Shown here: in pieces, positions 1-10,177 of the stretch
Layout: each line of letters begins with the position of its first letter
How positions within the stretch are numbered: the stretch's first letter is position 1
NCBI RefSeq assembly: GCF_001485435.1
Contig: NZ_BCMS01000001.1
Location: 1,311,501-1,375,500 of the forward strand
Direction of reading: 5' to 3'
Source of the DNA: Deinococcus grandis
GTDB taxonomy: Bacteria > Deinococcota > Deinococci > Deinococcales > Deinococcaceae
DNA length: 64,000 nt
The notes under the pieces: generated by a model
What the model saw: the letters and a program-made list of their open reading frames with translations, nothing else
The model's database searches: none
What the model was told of the DNA's origin: nothing
Translations under genes and position numbers: made by a program

Positions 1-12
1 TGCTGTGCCGGC

Positions 13-207
13 TCAGCGTCCGGACGATTCGGTGGGCCGGCCCGTCCGGCGCCGCAGGCGCGTCACGGCGAGCGCCACGCCCAGCAGCAGCAGGGCGACC
101 GCGCCGCCCAGCACGGACGGGGTGGGCCACCCCAGGGCGCTGCCCAGTGCGAACAGCGCGGCGATGGCGGCGACCGTCCCCAGCATCAGTACTCCAGACC
201 GTGACAT
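13..207 (-). CDS. Small membrane protein of unknown function (64 aa)
   Basis: Encodes 64 residues. A first hydrophobic stretch covers about residues 6-26 and a second about residues 31-49, followed by an Arg-rich, Ser/Gly tail, which suggests two membrane passes with a basic cytoplasmic end. The start is well supported: a perfect AGGAGG lies four bases before the ATG. A TACACT box further upstream (about position 260 on this strand) could be the -10 element of a leadered transcript. No family is recognised, so the function is unknown. It is divergent from the tRNA-editing gene that follows. Confidence 0.6.
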   Translation of the reverse strand: MSRSGVLMLGTVAAIAALFALGSALGWPTPSVLGGAVALLLLGVALAVTRLRRRTGRPTESSGR

Positions 208-343
208 GCTTCCTCCTGCGGCCGGAAGCCCACGGGCCTCCGATTGGAGCGCCCAGTGTAGGGGCCGGGCCCGCCCCTACGGTTAAGTGCGCCGTGAAGG
301 GCCCCTCACCGCTGGCGGCCCGCGGCGGCCGGGAAGGGGACGC

Positions 344-349
344 TACCCT
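344..349 (+). promoter_or_regulatory. -10 box of a leaderless promoter (tRNA-editing gene)
   Basis: TACCCT ends seven bases before the ATG at 357 and no Shine-Dalgarno sequence lies between. This spacing places the transcript start at or next to the start codon. Confidence 0.5.
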
Positions 350-356
350 GGGCGGC

Positions 357-1544
357 ATGACCCGCCTCCTGTACCACGACAGCACCCTGATGACCTTCAC
401 CGGCACCGTCACGCACGCGCACGGGGAGGAGGTCGCGCTGGACGCCACCGCCCTGTACCCGGACGCCGGTGGGCAGGCGGCCGACACGGGCACGCTCCGC
501 TGGGACGGTGGTGAGGCCCGCGTGACCGGCAGCCGCCGCGACAAGGCCACCGGGCTGATCTGGCACGCGCTGGACGGCACGCTCCCGCCGGTCGGGCAGG
601 CCGTGCAGGGCGAGGTGGACCGGGATCGCCGCTGGCGGCACATGCAGCGCCACAGCGCCGAGCACCTGCTCGCCCAGGCGTTCGTGCAGGTGAACCCGGT
701 GTTCGAGGTGGTGGCCGTGAACATGAACGCCCCCGAGTGCACCATCGACCTGAGCGGCGACCCGGCCGAGTCGCACGTGCGGGCCGCCGAGACGCTGCTG
801 CGCGAGACGCTGGGCCGTGACGAACTGACCCTGGACACCCCGGTCGTGCCCGAGGCCGAGCTGCCCCGCTACCCGCTGCGGCGCGAGTCGAAGGTGCGGG
901 GCGACACGCGGCTGGTCATCTACCGCCGCGCGGACGGCACGCCGTTCGACGTGAGCGCCTGCGGGGGCACGCACGTCCCGCGCGCCAGCATGGCCGCCCC
1001 GGTCGTAATCCTGCGCACCGAGCGCATCAAGGGCGGCGTGACCCGCGTGACCTTCATGGCGGGCGAGGAGGCCAGCGCGTACCTGGGCGGCGTGTACGCC
1101 GACGCCCGGCGTCTCGCGCAGGGGTTCAGCGTGCCGGTCGAGCGCCTGCCCGAACGGGTCGAGGCCCTGACGGCCGAACGCGCCGCGCTGGCCGCGCAAC
1201 TGGACGCCCTGCACGCCACGCACGCCCGCACGCTGCGGGACGCCGCGCCCGGCGAGACGCTCGGGGACGTGACGCTGCGTGTGGTCACGCTGCCGGACCC
1301 GGCGGGTCTGCTGGCGGCTCTGACGGACCTCCCGGCGGGCGAGGTGGTCGCCGCCGTGACCGGGGAGGGCCGCGTGGGCATCGGCAGCGCCCACCCCGAC
1401 CTGAACGCGGGGACGCTCCTGCGGGCGGCCCTGACCGCCAGTGGCGGCAAGGGCGGGGGCCGCCCGGAGCTCGCGCAGGGGAGCACGCCGCGCCCGGACC
1501 TGTTCGCGCAGGCCGTGCGGGACGCGCTGACCACGCCGGTCTGA
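357..1544 (+). CDS. Alanyl-tRNA editing protein (AlaX long form)
   Basis: Free-standing editing enzyme of the AlaX family, which hydrolyses Ser-tRNA(Ala) or Gly-tRNA(Ala) made in error by alanyl-tRNA synthetase. The 395-residue protein has the family zinc ligands: HSAEH near residue 99 and CGGTH near residue 203. A C-terminal DHHA1-like segment carries GGKGGGR near residue 362, as in the C-Ala domain of AlaRS, which makes this the long AlaX type. An open frame extends upstream to 147, but the ATG at 357 is chosen because it sits directly behind a -10 box and begins the family's conserved sequence. Confidence 0.85.
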   Translation: MTRLLYHDSTLMTFTGTVTHAHGEEVALDATALYPDAGGQAADTGTLRWDGGEARVTGSRRDKATGLIWHALDGTLPPVGQAVQGEVDRDRRWRHMQRHSAEHLLAQAFVQVNPVFEVVAVNMNAPECTIDLSGDPAESHVRAAETLLRETLGRDELTLDTPVVPEAELPRYPLRRESKVRGDTRLVIYRRADGTPFDVSACGGTHVPRASMAAPVVILRTERIKGGVTRVTFMAGEEASAYLGGVYADARRLAQGFSVPVERLPERVEALTAERAALAAQLDALHATHARTLRDAAPGETLGDVTLRVVTLPDPAGLLAALTDLPAGEVVAAVTGEGRVGIGSAHPDLNAGTLLRAALTASGGKGGGRPELAQGSTPRPDLFAQAVRDALTTPV

Positions 1545-1716
1545 CCGCAGGATTCAGGGGCATCGGAGTTCGAGGTGGTGGCCCTTCGATGCAACTGGAT
1601 ACCGCGGTGAGCGGGGCATTCCGGCACGCGCCGGGCTGGACGGCCTCGCTGGGTGGGGGTGCTGCGGCTGTCGGCTCGTCACAATCACTTAACATCAAAC
1701 GAATTAAAGTGTGGGC

Positions 1717-2667
1717 ATGACCACCACGCCCCTCACCCCGCACGGCCTGCACCACGTCACCGCCGTCACCGCCGACGCCCGCGCCAACCTCCGGTACTAC
1801 ACCCAGACCCTCGGGCTGCGCCTCGTGAAGAAAACCGTCAACCAGGACGACGTCACCGCCTACCACCTCTTCTATGCCGACCGCGACGGCACCCCCGGCA
1901 GCGACCTCACCTTCTTCCAGTGGGACGTCCCCCGCGAACAACCCGGCAACCACAGCGTCAGCCGCACCAGCCTGCGTGTCCCCACCGGCACCCTCGACTG
2001 GTGGCAGGCCCACCTGACCGCCAGCGGCACCCCCGTCACCAGCGTGACCCGCCACGGCCGCCCCCACCTGGACTTCAGCGACCCCGAAGGCCAGCGCCTC
2101 AGCCTCGTCGAGGGCGGCCCCGACGGCACCCCCTGGGACGCCAGCCCCGTCCCCGCAGACAAACAGATCCTCGGCCTGGGCCCCAGCGAACTGACCCTCC
2201 CGAACCTGTTCCCCACCACCCGCGTCCTCGAACGCGCCTACCACCTCAGTCCCGCCGGTACGTACCCCGACCCCGAACAGCCCACGCGCACCATCCACGT
2301 GTACGCCATGAATGACGGCGGACCGCACGCCGAACTGCACCTGCGCATCGACCCCACTCTGCCCCCCGCCCGGCCCGGCGCGGGCGGCGTCCACCACATC
2401 GCCCTGCGCGTCCACGACGACCAGTACCACGACTGGAACACCCACCTGAGCAGCCTGGGCCTGCGCACCAGCGGCGAGGTCGACCGCCACTGGTTCCAGA
2501 GCATCTACTACCGCGAACCGCAGGGCATCCTGATCGAACTCGCCACCGACGGCCCCGGCTTCGCCGTCGACGAACACCCCGACCACCTGGGCGAAACCCT
2601 GATCCTCGCCCCGTTCCTCGAACCGCACCGCGCGCAGATCGAAGCGGGCCTCACCCCCCTGACCTGA
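1717..2667 (+). CDS. Ring-cleaving dioxygenase-like protein, VOC superfamily
   Basis: A 316-residue protein with two vicinal-oxygen-chelate halves. Likely metal ligands are visible: His in GLHHVTAV near the start, His in VHHIALRV near residue 230, and Glu in GILIEL near residue 275. It resembles the MhqO/LinE-type ring-cleaving dioxygenases that act on hydroquinones or catechols; the exact substrate cannot be told from sequence. The ATG at 1717 is preferred over the in-frame GTG at 1711. There is no clear ribosome site, but an AT-rich stretch immediately upstream could be a promoter for a leaderless mRNA. A strong terminator follows. Confidence 0.8.
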   Translation: MTTTPLTPHGLHHVTAVTADARANLRYYTQTLGLRLVKKTVNQDDVTAYHLFYADRDGTPGSDLTFFQWDVPREQPGNHSVSRTSLRVPTGTLDWWQAHLTASGTPVTSVTRHGRPHLDFSDPEGQRLSLVEGGPDGTPWDASPVPADKQILGLGPSELTLPNLFPTTRVLERAYHLSPAGTYPDPEQPTRTIHVYAMNDGGPHAELHLRIDPTLPPARPGAGGVHHIALRVHDDQYHDWNTHLSSLGLRTSGEVDRHWFQSIYYREPQGILIELATDGPGFAVDEHPDHLGETLILAPFLEPHRAQIEAGLTPLT

Positions 2668-2681
2668 ACCCCCACAGCAAC

Positions 2682-2713
2682 GCGCCGCCCCGGTAGCCTG
2701 GGGCGGCGCTTTT
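2682..2713 (+). terminator. Rho-independent terminator after the VOC gene
   Basis: Perfect 10-bp stem (GCGCCGCCCC / GGGGCGGCGC) with an 8-nt loop, followed by TTTT. It lies 14 nt after the stop codon of the dioxygenase gene. Confidence 0.9.
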
Positions 2714-2727
2714 CTGTGGGGGTTCGA

Positions 2728-3279
2728 TCAGAGGGTGCAGTCGGCGACAGGCAGCGCCTGAACGCTCTGAACCACGTTGGATTTCGTGCCGTCCGACGAT
2801 TGCGCCTGGAGATCCACGAAGGTCGCCCCCTTGACCGTGAACGTGTTCACGGGCGTCACGACGATATCCTGGCTGCTCAGGCGCTTGCTTTCCACGCTGA
2901 GGGGAGCGGTGTTCGGGCCCACCACGAATTCGACGCTAGTGGGGCGGGCCGAGTACAGGTCACCGAAGTCTGAGGAGTACACCGTGCGCGTGGAGCCCGT
3001 GTCACGGCCAACCAGACGGGCGCCGACCATGCTAATCGTTCCGTCCCAAGTCAGTTCGACGCTGAGGCGCGTGGTCAGGTTGTCACAGATAATGGACGTT
3101 CCCTTAGGGTATGTGGTACCAGTCGCCGTATCGGTGTAGGCCGTCGGGAGCGTGTACTGGCTCTGATAGGCGTTCAGTTGAAGATTCCGCACCGGATCTG
3201 AGGGCTGGACAATTAGCGTGCCGCCACAACTTGCCAGAAGACCAGTCAGACCCACTGCCGCTAGGACAATCTTTATCAT
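2728..3279 (-). CDS. Putative lipoprotein of unknown function (183 aa)
   Basis: Begins with a lipoprotein signal peptide: MIK, a hydrophobic core, then the lipobox LLASC with Cys at residue 17. The mature part is rich in Thr, Ser and Val, as in a beta-structured secreted domain. No family is recognised. The frame is open upstream to 3390, but the ATG at 3279 is chosen because it starts the signal peptide. It is similar in style (signal, size, Thr/Ser richness) to the lipoprotein at 6555-7055, but I cannot show homology. Base composition is less GC-rich than its neighbours. Confidence 0.75.
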   Translation of the reverse strand: MIKIVLAAVGLTGLLASCGGTLIVQPSDPVRNLQLNAYQSQYTLPTAYTDTATGTTYPKGTSIICDNLTTRLSVELTWDGTISMVGARLVGRDTGSTRTVYSSDFGDLYSARPTSVEFVVGPNTAPLSVESKRLSSQDIVVTPVNTFTVKGATFVDLQAQSSDGTKSNVVQSVQALPVADCTL

Positions 3280-3470
3280 GCCTCTCACTCTGCCTGTCGA
3301 ACCTGACTCTCTTGTGATGGTCACCTGAAGCGACATGAAAAATGAAGAAATCCCCGCATGACATGCAGAGATTCCCGAGTGGCCGGTCACTGTGTCGCCT
3401 CACGGGCGTCCGCACATGACGGCCCGCTTGAACTTCCCTGCAGAAATGAAGGAACGGCCCTGTTTTCCTC

Positions 3471-4562
3471 TCAGGTCAGCAGGCGTTGCAGGAACCATAC
3501 GCCGCCTGTCGCGGTGATGGCGGTGGCGGTGACGCGCAGGCCGGCGCGGGTGACGCGGGGTCCAGTCCGGCGCAGGAGGGTCAGGGTGGCGGCCGTGGCG
3601 AGCAGGATGCACAGCTGACCGGCCTCCACGCCGATGTTGAATGCGGCCAGGGACCACACGGCAGCGTCCGGGGGGAGGGCCTGTTCGCGCAGGACGCTGG
3701 CGAACCCGAAGCCGTGGATCAGGCCGAACGCGAAGGCCAGGGCGGTGCGCGGGTCGCGGGCGGTGCGGTTGGGGTTGTGCAGGGCGCGCAGGTCGTGCAG
3801 GCCGACCACGACGATGCTCAGGGCGATGACGCTCTCCACCAGCCGGTCGGGGAGCTGCACGACGTTCAGCGTGGCGAGGGCCAGGGTGACGCTGTGCGCG
3901 GCGGTGAACGCCGTGATGATCTTCACCTGTGTGCGTGGGCGTCCGCCGAGCAGCACGAGAGCCAGCACGAACAGGATGTGGTCCGGCCCGATGAAGATGT
4001 GCCGCACGCCTTCGCGGATGAAGGTCAGGATGACCTGCGTGGTGGCCTCGCGCGGGGCGTCCAGTGTGGCGGTCGTCTGGGTGCGGTCCAGGGCGTACTG
4101 CCCGGCGAGGGTCTGGTCGCGGTACAGGTTCAGGAAGGTCTTGTGCAGGGTGTCGTCGGGGAAGAGGGTGCTCTGCACGGTGACGGTACCGCGCGCGGTG
4201 GGGGCGGTGAGGGTGACCGTGACGTTCTCCCCGGCGGCGCGGACGGCGGTGACGGTCAGGGGGAGAGTGCCCGCGGCGGCCCGGACGTGCAGGCGCGCCG
4301 TGACGAGTCGTGTCAGGGCCTGCGTGACGGGGGTGGGGAGGGGCGTCGCTTTGAGGCTGGTGGTGGTCGTCCCGCCGGGCAGTGCTCCTGGGTCGTGCGT
4401 CAGGGCGGCGGTGGGCAGCGTGACGGTCAACTGCGTGGCGTCCGAGTGCAGGTGCACATCCACCTGACTGAACGTGAGGCTGTGCGCGCCTGCCGCGCCG
4501 CTCAGGGCGAGAAGGGTCACGAGCAGGCGGCGCAGCCCCAGCTGGCGCAGGGCGCCCCTCAT
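3471..4562 (-). CDS. HupE/UreJ family membrane protein
   Basis: Encodes 363 residues. A signal peptide (to about residue 26) precedes a roughly 150-residue extracytoplasmic beta-rich region, then six or so membrane helices. The membrane part carries conserved histidines in IGPDHILFV, TAAHSVTLAL and GLIHGFGFA, typical of the HupE/UreJ-2 family, some members of which are linked to nickel or other metal transport. Its ATG overlaps the stop of the upstream EF-hand-like gene by four bases (ATGA), so the two are translationally coupled. The DUF3500 gene lies just upstream in the same operon. The transported substrate is unknown. Confidence 0.8.
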   Translation of the reverse strand: MRGALRQLGLRRLLVTLLALSGAAGAHSLTFSQVDVHLHSDATQLTVTLPTAALTHDPGALPGGTTTTSLKATPLPTPVTQALTRLVTARLHVRAAAGTLPLTVTAVRAAGENVTVTLTAPTARGTVTVQSTLFPDDTLHKTFLNLYRDQTLAGQYALDRTQTTATLDAPREATTQVILTFIREGVRHIFIGPDHILFVLALVLLGGRPRTQVKIITAFTAAHSVTLALATLNVVQLPDRLVESVIALSIVVVGLHDLRALHNPNRTARDPRTALAFAFGLIHGFGFASVLREQALPPDAAVWSLAAFNIGVEAGQLCILLATAATLTLLRRTGPRVTRAGLRVTATAITATGGVWFLQRLLT

Positions 4563-5098
4563 GGCCGCCCGGTGGTGAACTGCACGGTGAGGCGGGTCAG
4601 GTCGGCGCTGCGGGTCTGGCCGGTTACCCGGTCGGTCAGGGGGCCGCCGGGTTTCAGGAAGATGTTCGCCACGCGCTGCGTCTTCGCGGGGCGGTACGCG
4701 TTCGTGTACGTCAGGGTGTGCGGCCCGGCCCGCTGCACCCTGGGGGCGAAGGCGAGGATCTTCAGGGTGTCGCTGCCCAGCTTCAGGTTCGCCAGGGGCG
4801 GCACCTGCACGTCCCGCAGCGTCCAGCGGGCGCGGGTGCCGTCCAGTGTCAGGGTCTGCGCGGCCAGCACCCGCGTGGCGTACGCGCGGGCCTCGGCGGT
4901 CGTGACCCGCCCGTTGTGGTCGGCGTCCAGGCTGCCGGTGACGCTCGCGGCGACGGCGCTGCCGGGCGTGATGTCCAGCTCCAGTTCCACGCCCGCCGGC
5001 GTCAGGGTCAGGTACGCGCCCTGCACCACCTCGTCCACCGGGTGGGCGGAGGCGGCGCCCAGCAGGGCCAGCAGCAGCGGTACAGGGCGCCACCTCAT
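4559..5098 (-). CDS. Secreted protein with an EF-hand-like motif, partner of HupE-like protein
   Basis: A 179-residue protein with a cleavable signal peptide (about residues 1-18, ending ASA). The segment DADHNGRVTTAE (near residues 59-70) has the spacing of an EF-hand calcium loop. The remainder looks like a beta-rich domain. It starts one base after the DUF3500 stop and ends with a four-base overlap onto the HupE-like gene, so the three genes form one tight operon. A role as periplasmic partner of the membrane protein is inference from this arrangement. Confidence 0.7.
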   Translation of the reverse strand: MRWRPVPLLLALLGAASAHPVDEVVQGAYLTLTPAGVELELDITPGSAVAASVTGSLDADHNGRVTTAEARAYATRVLAAQTLTLDGTRARWTLRDVQVPPLANLKLGSDTLKILAFAPRVQRAGPHTLTYTNAYRPAKTQRVANIFLKPGGPLTDRVTGQTRSADLTRLTVQFTTGRP

Positions 5099-5099
5099 G

Positions 5100-6275
5100 T
5101 CACTTCGTCCAGGCCGCGCCGTAGTCGTTGCTGGGGTCGCGGTACATGTTGTGGAGGTGGTTCGTGGCGTCCCCGCCCATGCTCTGCGGGGAGAACTCGA
5201 TGATCGCGGTAGGCGCGGTCACGCGGTAGTACGCCGCCGAGCCGTTCGTGGGGCCGTACCACGCGAACGTCGTCTTCGCGAGGTTCCGGCGGATCTCCGT
5301 CATCTTCGCGTTCAGGTCGTCGGCGTTCAGGATGCCCAGCCGGTCCTGAATGAGCTTCAGCAGCGCCGCCTGCTGCGCGGCCGTCATCGCGGCGGCGCTC
5401 AGGCCCTCGGGTTGCAGAGTTTTCCCGTCCTGCCCCGGCCCGAGCACGAGGTCGATGCTCTGGGTGCTGACGATCGCCCTGGCCTTCTGCGCGGCGCTCA
5501 GGCTGCCCAGCAGGGCGCCCGCGTCCTTGATCTCCTGCGGGACCTTCTCGATCACGGTGGTCGTCTTCCCGCCGACCGTGCTGCGGATGGGCTGCCCGCC
5601 CGTCAGGCTGGGGGACAGCGTGACGTGCTTCCCGGCGACGGTCGCGTTGATCGCCAGGTGATGCCCGCCGAACTGCAGCGTCCACGCGCCGGTCGTGCTG
5701 GGCGTACCCAGGAACGACACGTAGTACTCGTCACTGCCGAAGATGAGGGAACCGCCAGGGCCGCCCGCCTGTCCACCGGGAGGCGTACCACCCGCCGGGC
5801 GCTGGGCCTGGCCGGTGGGCGCCTGGCCCGTCTGACCTTGGGGTGCGCCGCTCTGCGTGCCACTGGCACTCTCGGCTTTCAGGACGTCATCGGCGGCCAT
5901 CTGCTGCTGCACCATCTTCAGGCCGTCCGGGGACAGCACGGCGCCCAGCAGGGTAGTCAGCGCCGCCCGCTGCGCGGCGTTCAAATCAGCCCAGCGCAGT
6001 CCGGCCCGCTGGAAGATCCCGGTGGGGAAGTTCGACCAGCGCTGACGCTGCGCGCTGTCCGTAAACGCGAACGACACGCTCCTGCGCTGCGTGGCGTTCA
6101 GGGTCCCCAGGAACGCGTTGGCGGCCGTCACGATCTTCTGCGTCTGCGCGTCGGTGCTGGCCGTCGCCGTGGCGGTGGCGGGCGCCCCGGCACTGCCCGC
6201 ACTGGCGTGCATCAGGGAGAAACTCAGGGCCGCGCCGAGCGCGGCGGTCAGGGACATCAGGGTGCGTCGTTTCAT
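5100..6275 (-). CDS. DUF3500 domain protein, exported
   Basis: A 391-residue protein with a signal peptide (MKRRTLMSL start, cleavage near residue 28). The body matches the DUF3500 family: an N-terminal helical part with YVSFLG and WTLQFGGHHLAIN near residues 180-200, and a C-terminal part ending in HLHNMYRDPSNDYG. A Gly/Gln/Pro-rich linker (about residues 125-165) separates two regions. The ATG at 6275 follows a GGAGG-like site and starts the signal peptide; the frame is open to 6473 but the upstream part overlaps a repeat element. Function unknown. First gene of the operon with the EF-hand-like and HupE-like genes. Confidence 0.8.
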   Translation of the reverse strand: MKRRTLMSLTAALGAALSFSLMHASAGSAGAPATATATASTDAQTQKIVTAANAFLGTLNATQRRSVSFAFTDSAQRQRWSNFPTGIFQRAGLRWADLNAAQRAALTTLLGAVLSPDGLKMVQQQMAADDVLKAESASGTQSGAPQGQTGQAPTGQAQRPAGGTPPGGQAGGPGGSLIFGSDEYYVSFLGTPSTTGAWTLQFGGHHLAINATVAGKHVTLSPSLTGGQPIRSTVGGKTTTVIEKVPQEIKDAGALLGSLSAAQKARAIVSTQSIDLVLGPGQDGKTLQPEGLSAAAMTAAQQAALLKLIQDRLGILNADDLNAKMTEIRRNLAKTTFAWYGPTNGSAAYYRVTAPTAIIEFSPQSMGGDATNHLHNMYRDPSNDYGAAWTK

Positions 6276-6360
6276 GGGTGGAACCTCCGGCGGGACGACG
6301 CTCGGTCGCCTGCGGAGCCCATCTGAACCGAACGTGACTAAGGGAACGTTAACGGGAAAG

Positions 6361-6494
6361 ATACGGACTCCGATTGAAAGGTTTGCAAAAACTTTCAACC
6401 CGAGCGGAGCGAGCAGGAGAAACACGGATTCCGGGCGTGGAGTTGGCAGATCGGTGGTGTTCCGATCTGTCAACGAAACAAACGGAATCCGTAT
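6361..6494 (-). repeat. Dispersed structured repeat, family 1, copy A
   Basis: A 134-bp element starting ATACGGACTCCG and ending CGGAATCCGTAT, so its ends are inverted repeats flanked by TA on both sides. Read on the minus strand it matches the copies at 14542-14676 and 44768-44901. It contains a stem CAGATCGG/CCGATCTG, a second stem around TTGAAAG/CTTTCAA, and AATCCG pairing with CGGGTT. The first stem has a different sequence in each copy but stays paired. Confidence 0.9.
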
Positions 6495-6512
6495 CGTGCG
6501 GGTCGGGAAGGC

Positions 6513-6535
6513 AAAACCCCCGCGCGGGGCGGGGG
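6513..6535 (-). terminator. Rho-independent terminator after the lipoprotein gene
   Basis: On the minus strand CCCCCGC pairs with GCGGGGG across a 5-nt loop, followed by TTTT. It lies about 20 nt after the stop codon of the gene at 6555-7055. Confidence 0.75.
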
Positions 6536-6554
6536 CCAGGGCAGAGTGGGGGGT

Positions 6555-7055
6555 TTACTTCGTGCAGCTGGCGTACACGGGCAGCGCGACCGTGCTGGCC
6601 AGTTTCACGCTGCTGCGGCTGCGGTTGATGACGATGTCGGCCTTCAGCGTGGCGACGGGGCTGCCGCTGACGGTGACGGCGGCGGGGCTGGTGACGGCGC
6701 TGTTCACGGTGAGGCTCTCGTTGGCGCGGCGGGTGACGGGCAGTTTGTACTCGCCGTCCTTGTCGCCTTTCAGGAGGGTGCTGCCGGACACGTCGGTGGT
6801 GCCGACGGTCTTCCCGGCGGCGTCGGTGAGGTTCACCTTGACGTTCTGGAGGGTCCCGGCGGCCGCGAGGGCGATGGTGATCTGCGTGCCGGTGTCGGCG
6901 CCGTTCACGCTGTTGCACAGGACGGGCGCGCCGGCGCTGGTGTGGCTGGTGGTGACGCTCAGGATTTTCTCGCTGCCGTCACTGCCGCCCAGCGCGGTGC
7001 CGCAGGAGGCGAGGATGACGGGGGTGGCGAGCGCGGCGAGGATCACTTTGTTCAT
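6555..7055 (-). CDS. Putative lipoprotein of unknown function (166 aa)
   Basis: Starts MNKVILAALATPVILASC, a lipoprotein signal with the lipobox Cys at residue 18. The mature domain is rich in Thr, Val and Ala and contains two further Cys residues (NSVNGAD context and the C-terminal YASCTK), which could form a disulphide. No family recognised. An in-frame GTG three codons earlier (7064) is possible, but the ATG at 7055 begins the better signal peptide. Terminated by a strong hairpin and followed by repeat copy A. Confidence 0.75.
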   Translation of the reverse strand: MNKVILAALATPVILASCGTALGGSDGSEKILSVTTSHTSAGAPVLCNSVNGADTGTQITIALAAAGTLQNVKVNLTDAAGKTVGTTDVSGSTLLKGDKDGEYKLPVTRRANESLTVNSAVTSPAAVTVSGSPVATLKADIVINRSRSSVKLASTVALPVYASCTK

Positions 7056-7184
7056 GCGGTTCACTTTCGCGCCTGAACCGCTCGTTAAGATGATGGTTCC
7101 CTGAGAAGCGTCTGGCGGGCGCGCCCTGAACCGTGAGCGCCGCCCCCGGCACAGGCGGAAGCGGCGCGGTCCAGTGGGAAGCGG

Positions 7185-8564
<1,380 letters not shown>

Positions 8565-8715
8565 GTGTGACTCTCCTCTCAGCCTGACGGATGGATTCCG
8601 GGGCCTTCCCCACGCCCCCGCGCAGGCAGGAGCAGCGACAGGGATTCTAGCGGGTCGGGGAGGAGGCGCGGCAGGTGCGGTCCCGTGCCGACGCGGTGCG
8701 AGGCACACTGGAGGC

Positions 8716-9666
8716 GTGACCAGCCTCAACGCTGCCCCCGCCGAACCCACCCTGACGGCCAGTCCGTTCTGGCGGCGGCTGATGTTCACCTTCCCCGCGT
8801 CGTACGCGTTCCTGTCGCTGGGTGTCGGTACGCAACCGATCCTGCATCTGGAAGGTCTGCCCGCCTTACGGCGGCTCGCGGACTTGGTCAGCCGCGCGGT
8901 GTTTCAGGCGCCGGTGCCGCCCATTCCCCAACCGACGGGCAGTGGGGACACGGCGTTCGACTGGGCGTGGACGCTGTGCCTGCTGCTGCTGGCGGTGGCC
9001 GCCGGGCTGGTCTGGGCCGCGCGGCAGCGGACGGCGCCCACGGCAGGCCAGCGGGCGGCGCTGCGGACGTTCCTGCGGGCGGTGCTGATCTGGTGGCTGA
9101 CCGTGTACGGCCTGAGCAAGTTCGCATTTTCACAGTTCGGACTGCTGAACAGCTGGCAGATGGCGGGCACGTACGGCGAGTCCAGTCCGATGGGGCTGCT
9201 GTGGCGGTTCATGGCGGCCAGTCCCGGGTATCAGCTCGTGGCGGGCGTGGCCGAGGTGCTGCCAGCGCTGCTGCTCCTGCACCGCCGCACCGTGACGGCG
9301 GGGGCGCTGGTCGCGGCGGTCACCATGACGAACGTGTTCGCGCTGAACCTCTTCTACGACGTGCCGGTGAAACTGTTCAGCGGTCACCTGCTGCTGGCGG
9401 CGCTGCTGCTCCTGGCGTTGGACGCGCGGCGGCTGCTGGCCGCGTTCACCGGGGGTGCGGTGGCGGCGGCTCCGTGGGCGCCGCGTCCGGTGTGGCGGCG
9501 CGTGCTGCCGTGGCTGCTCACGGCGCTGATCACGGTGCACGTGGGGCTCAGCCTCCGTACGGGCCTCCAGACGCTGCGGGAGGACCGGATGTTCACCCAG
9601 TACAGTCCGGCTCCGCTCAAGTCCCGTGGGTTCAACCTCGTTCAGGAGAAGCCGTTCAACCGGTAG
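8716..9666 (+). CDS. DoxX-like integral membrane protein
   Basis: A 316-residue membrane protein with about six hydrophobic segments. The segment WWLTVYGLSKFAFSQFGLL (near residues 132-150) resembles the conserved helix of DoxX-like proteins, which are membrane proteins of mostly unknown function, some linked to redox chemistry. The start is taken as GTG 8716, six bases after a CACACT box; an open frame runs upstream to 8545 across the miaB start region and is unlikely to be coding. It is divergent from miaB. Confidence 0.7.
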   Translation: MTSLNAAPAEPTLTASPFWRRLMFTFPASYAFLSLGVGTQPILHLEGLPALRRLADLVSRAVFQAPVPPIPQPTGSGDTAFDWAWTLCLLLLAVAAGLVWAARQRTAPTAGQRAALRTFLRAVLIWWLTVYGLSKFAFSQFGLLNSWQMAGTYGESSPMGLLWRFMAASPGYQLVAGVAEVLPALLLLHRRTVTAGALVAAVTMTNVFALNLFYDVPVKLFSGHLLLAALLLLALDARRLLAAFTGGAVAAAPWAPRPVWRRVLPWLLTALITVHVGLSLRTGLQTLREDRMFTQYSPAPLKSRGFNLVQEKPFNR

Positions 9667-9672
9667 GCAGGG

Positions 9673-10134
9673 TCAGGGCTGCGCGGGCACGGGGCGCAGG
9701 CTGACGCCATAGCTGAGGGCCTCGCGGCCCAGCAGGACGGTCCGCAGGTGCCCGTCCAGACTGACTGTTCCGTCGGTGTCGCGCCGGACGACGTACAGGT
9801 TCGCGCGGTGCGCGCCGTTCTCGAACAGCTGCAGGGTGATCTCGGTGCCGTCCACGAGCCGCTTGAAGCTGCCGCTCCCGGCGTACACCTTGCGGCTCTC
9901 CAGGTTCACGAGGCTGCCGCTGGCACGTCCGTCGCGTTCCACGAGGCCCAGCGTCAGCCGGTACGGGACGCGTCCGGTGGGGCCGTTGCCTTCGCCCTCG
10001 TACACGCCGCTGACCTGCCGTTCCAGCGGCGTGATGGCGGGGAAGTACGCGCCCCACGCGCAGCCGCTCAGGGCGGGCGGCAGCAGGAGCAGCGCGGCGG
10101 TCAGCGCGGGGCGGACGTGCGGGAGAGAGCGCAT
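9673..10134 (-). CDS. Putative lipoprotein (153 aa)
   Basis: Signal peptide with lipobox LSGC (Cys near residue 25), then a compact, probably beta-structured domain with phrases such as VSGVYEGEGNGPTGRVPYRLTL that recall small lipid- or ligand-binding barrels; no named family is recognised. The ATG at 10134 lies seven bases from a TACCCT box on the minus strand, so the mRNA is probably leaderless. It converges with the DoxX-like gene, whose stop is only six bases away. Confidence 0.7.
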   Translation of the reverse strand: MRSLPHVRPALTAALLLLPPALSGCAWGAYFPAITPLERQVSGVYEGEGNGPTGRVPYRLTLGLVERDGRASGSLVNLESRKVYAGSGSFKRLVDGTEITLQLFENGAHRANLYVVRRDTDGTVSLDGHLRTVLLGREALSYGVSLRPVPAQP

Positions 10135-10141
10135 GTGGGGC

Positions 10142-10147
10142 AGGGTA
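10142..10147 (-). promoter_or_regulatory. -10 box of a leaderless promoter (lipoprotein gene)
   Basis: TACCCT on the minus strand, seven bases before the ATG at 10134. Confidence 0.45.
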
Positions 10148-10177
10148 CGCGCGGCTCATGAAGCGGGGCTGACAGGC

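Noticed and set aside
3486..6326. A 946-codon open frame on the plus strand
   Set aside because: It runs opposite the HupE-like, EF-hand-like and DUF3500 genes, which have signal peptides, overlaps and family motifs. High GC leaves long stop-free antisense frames.
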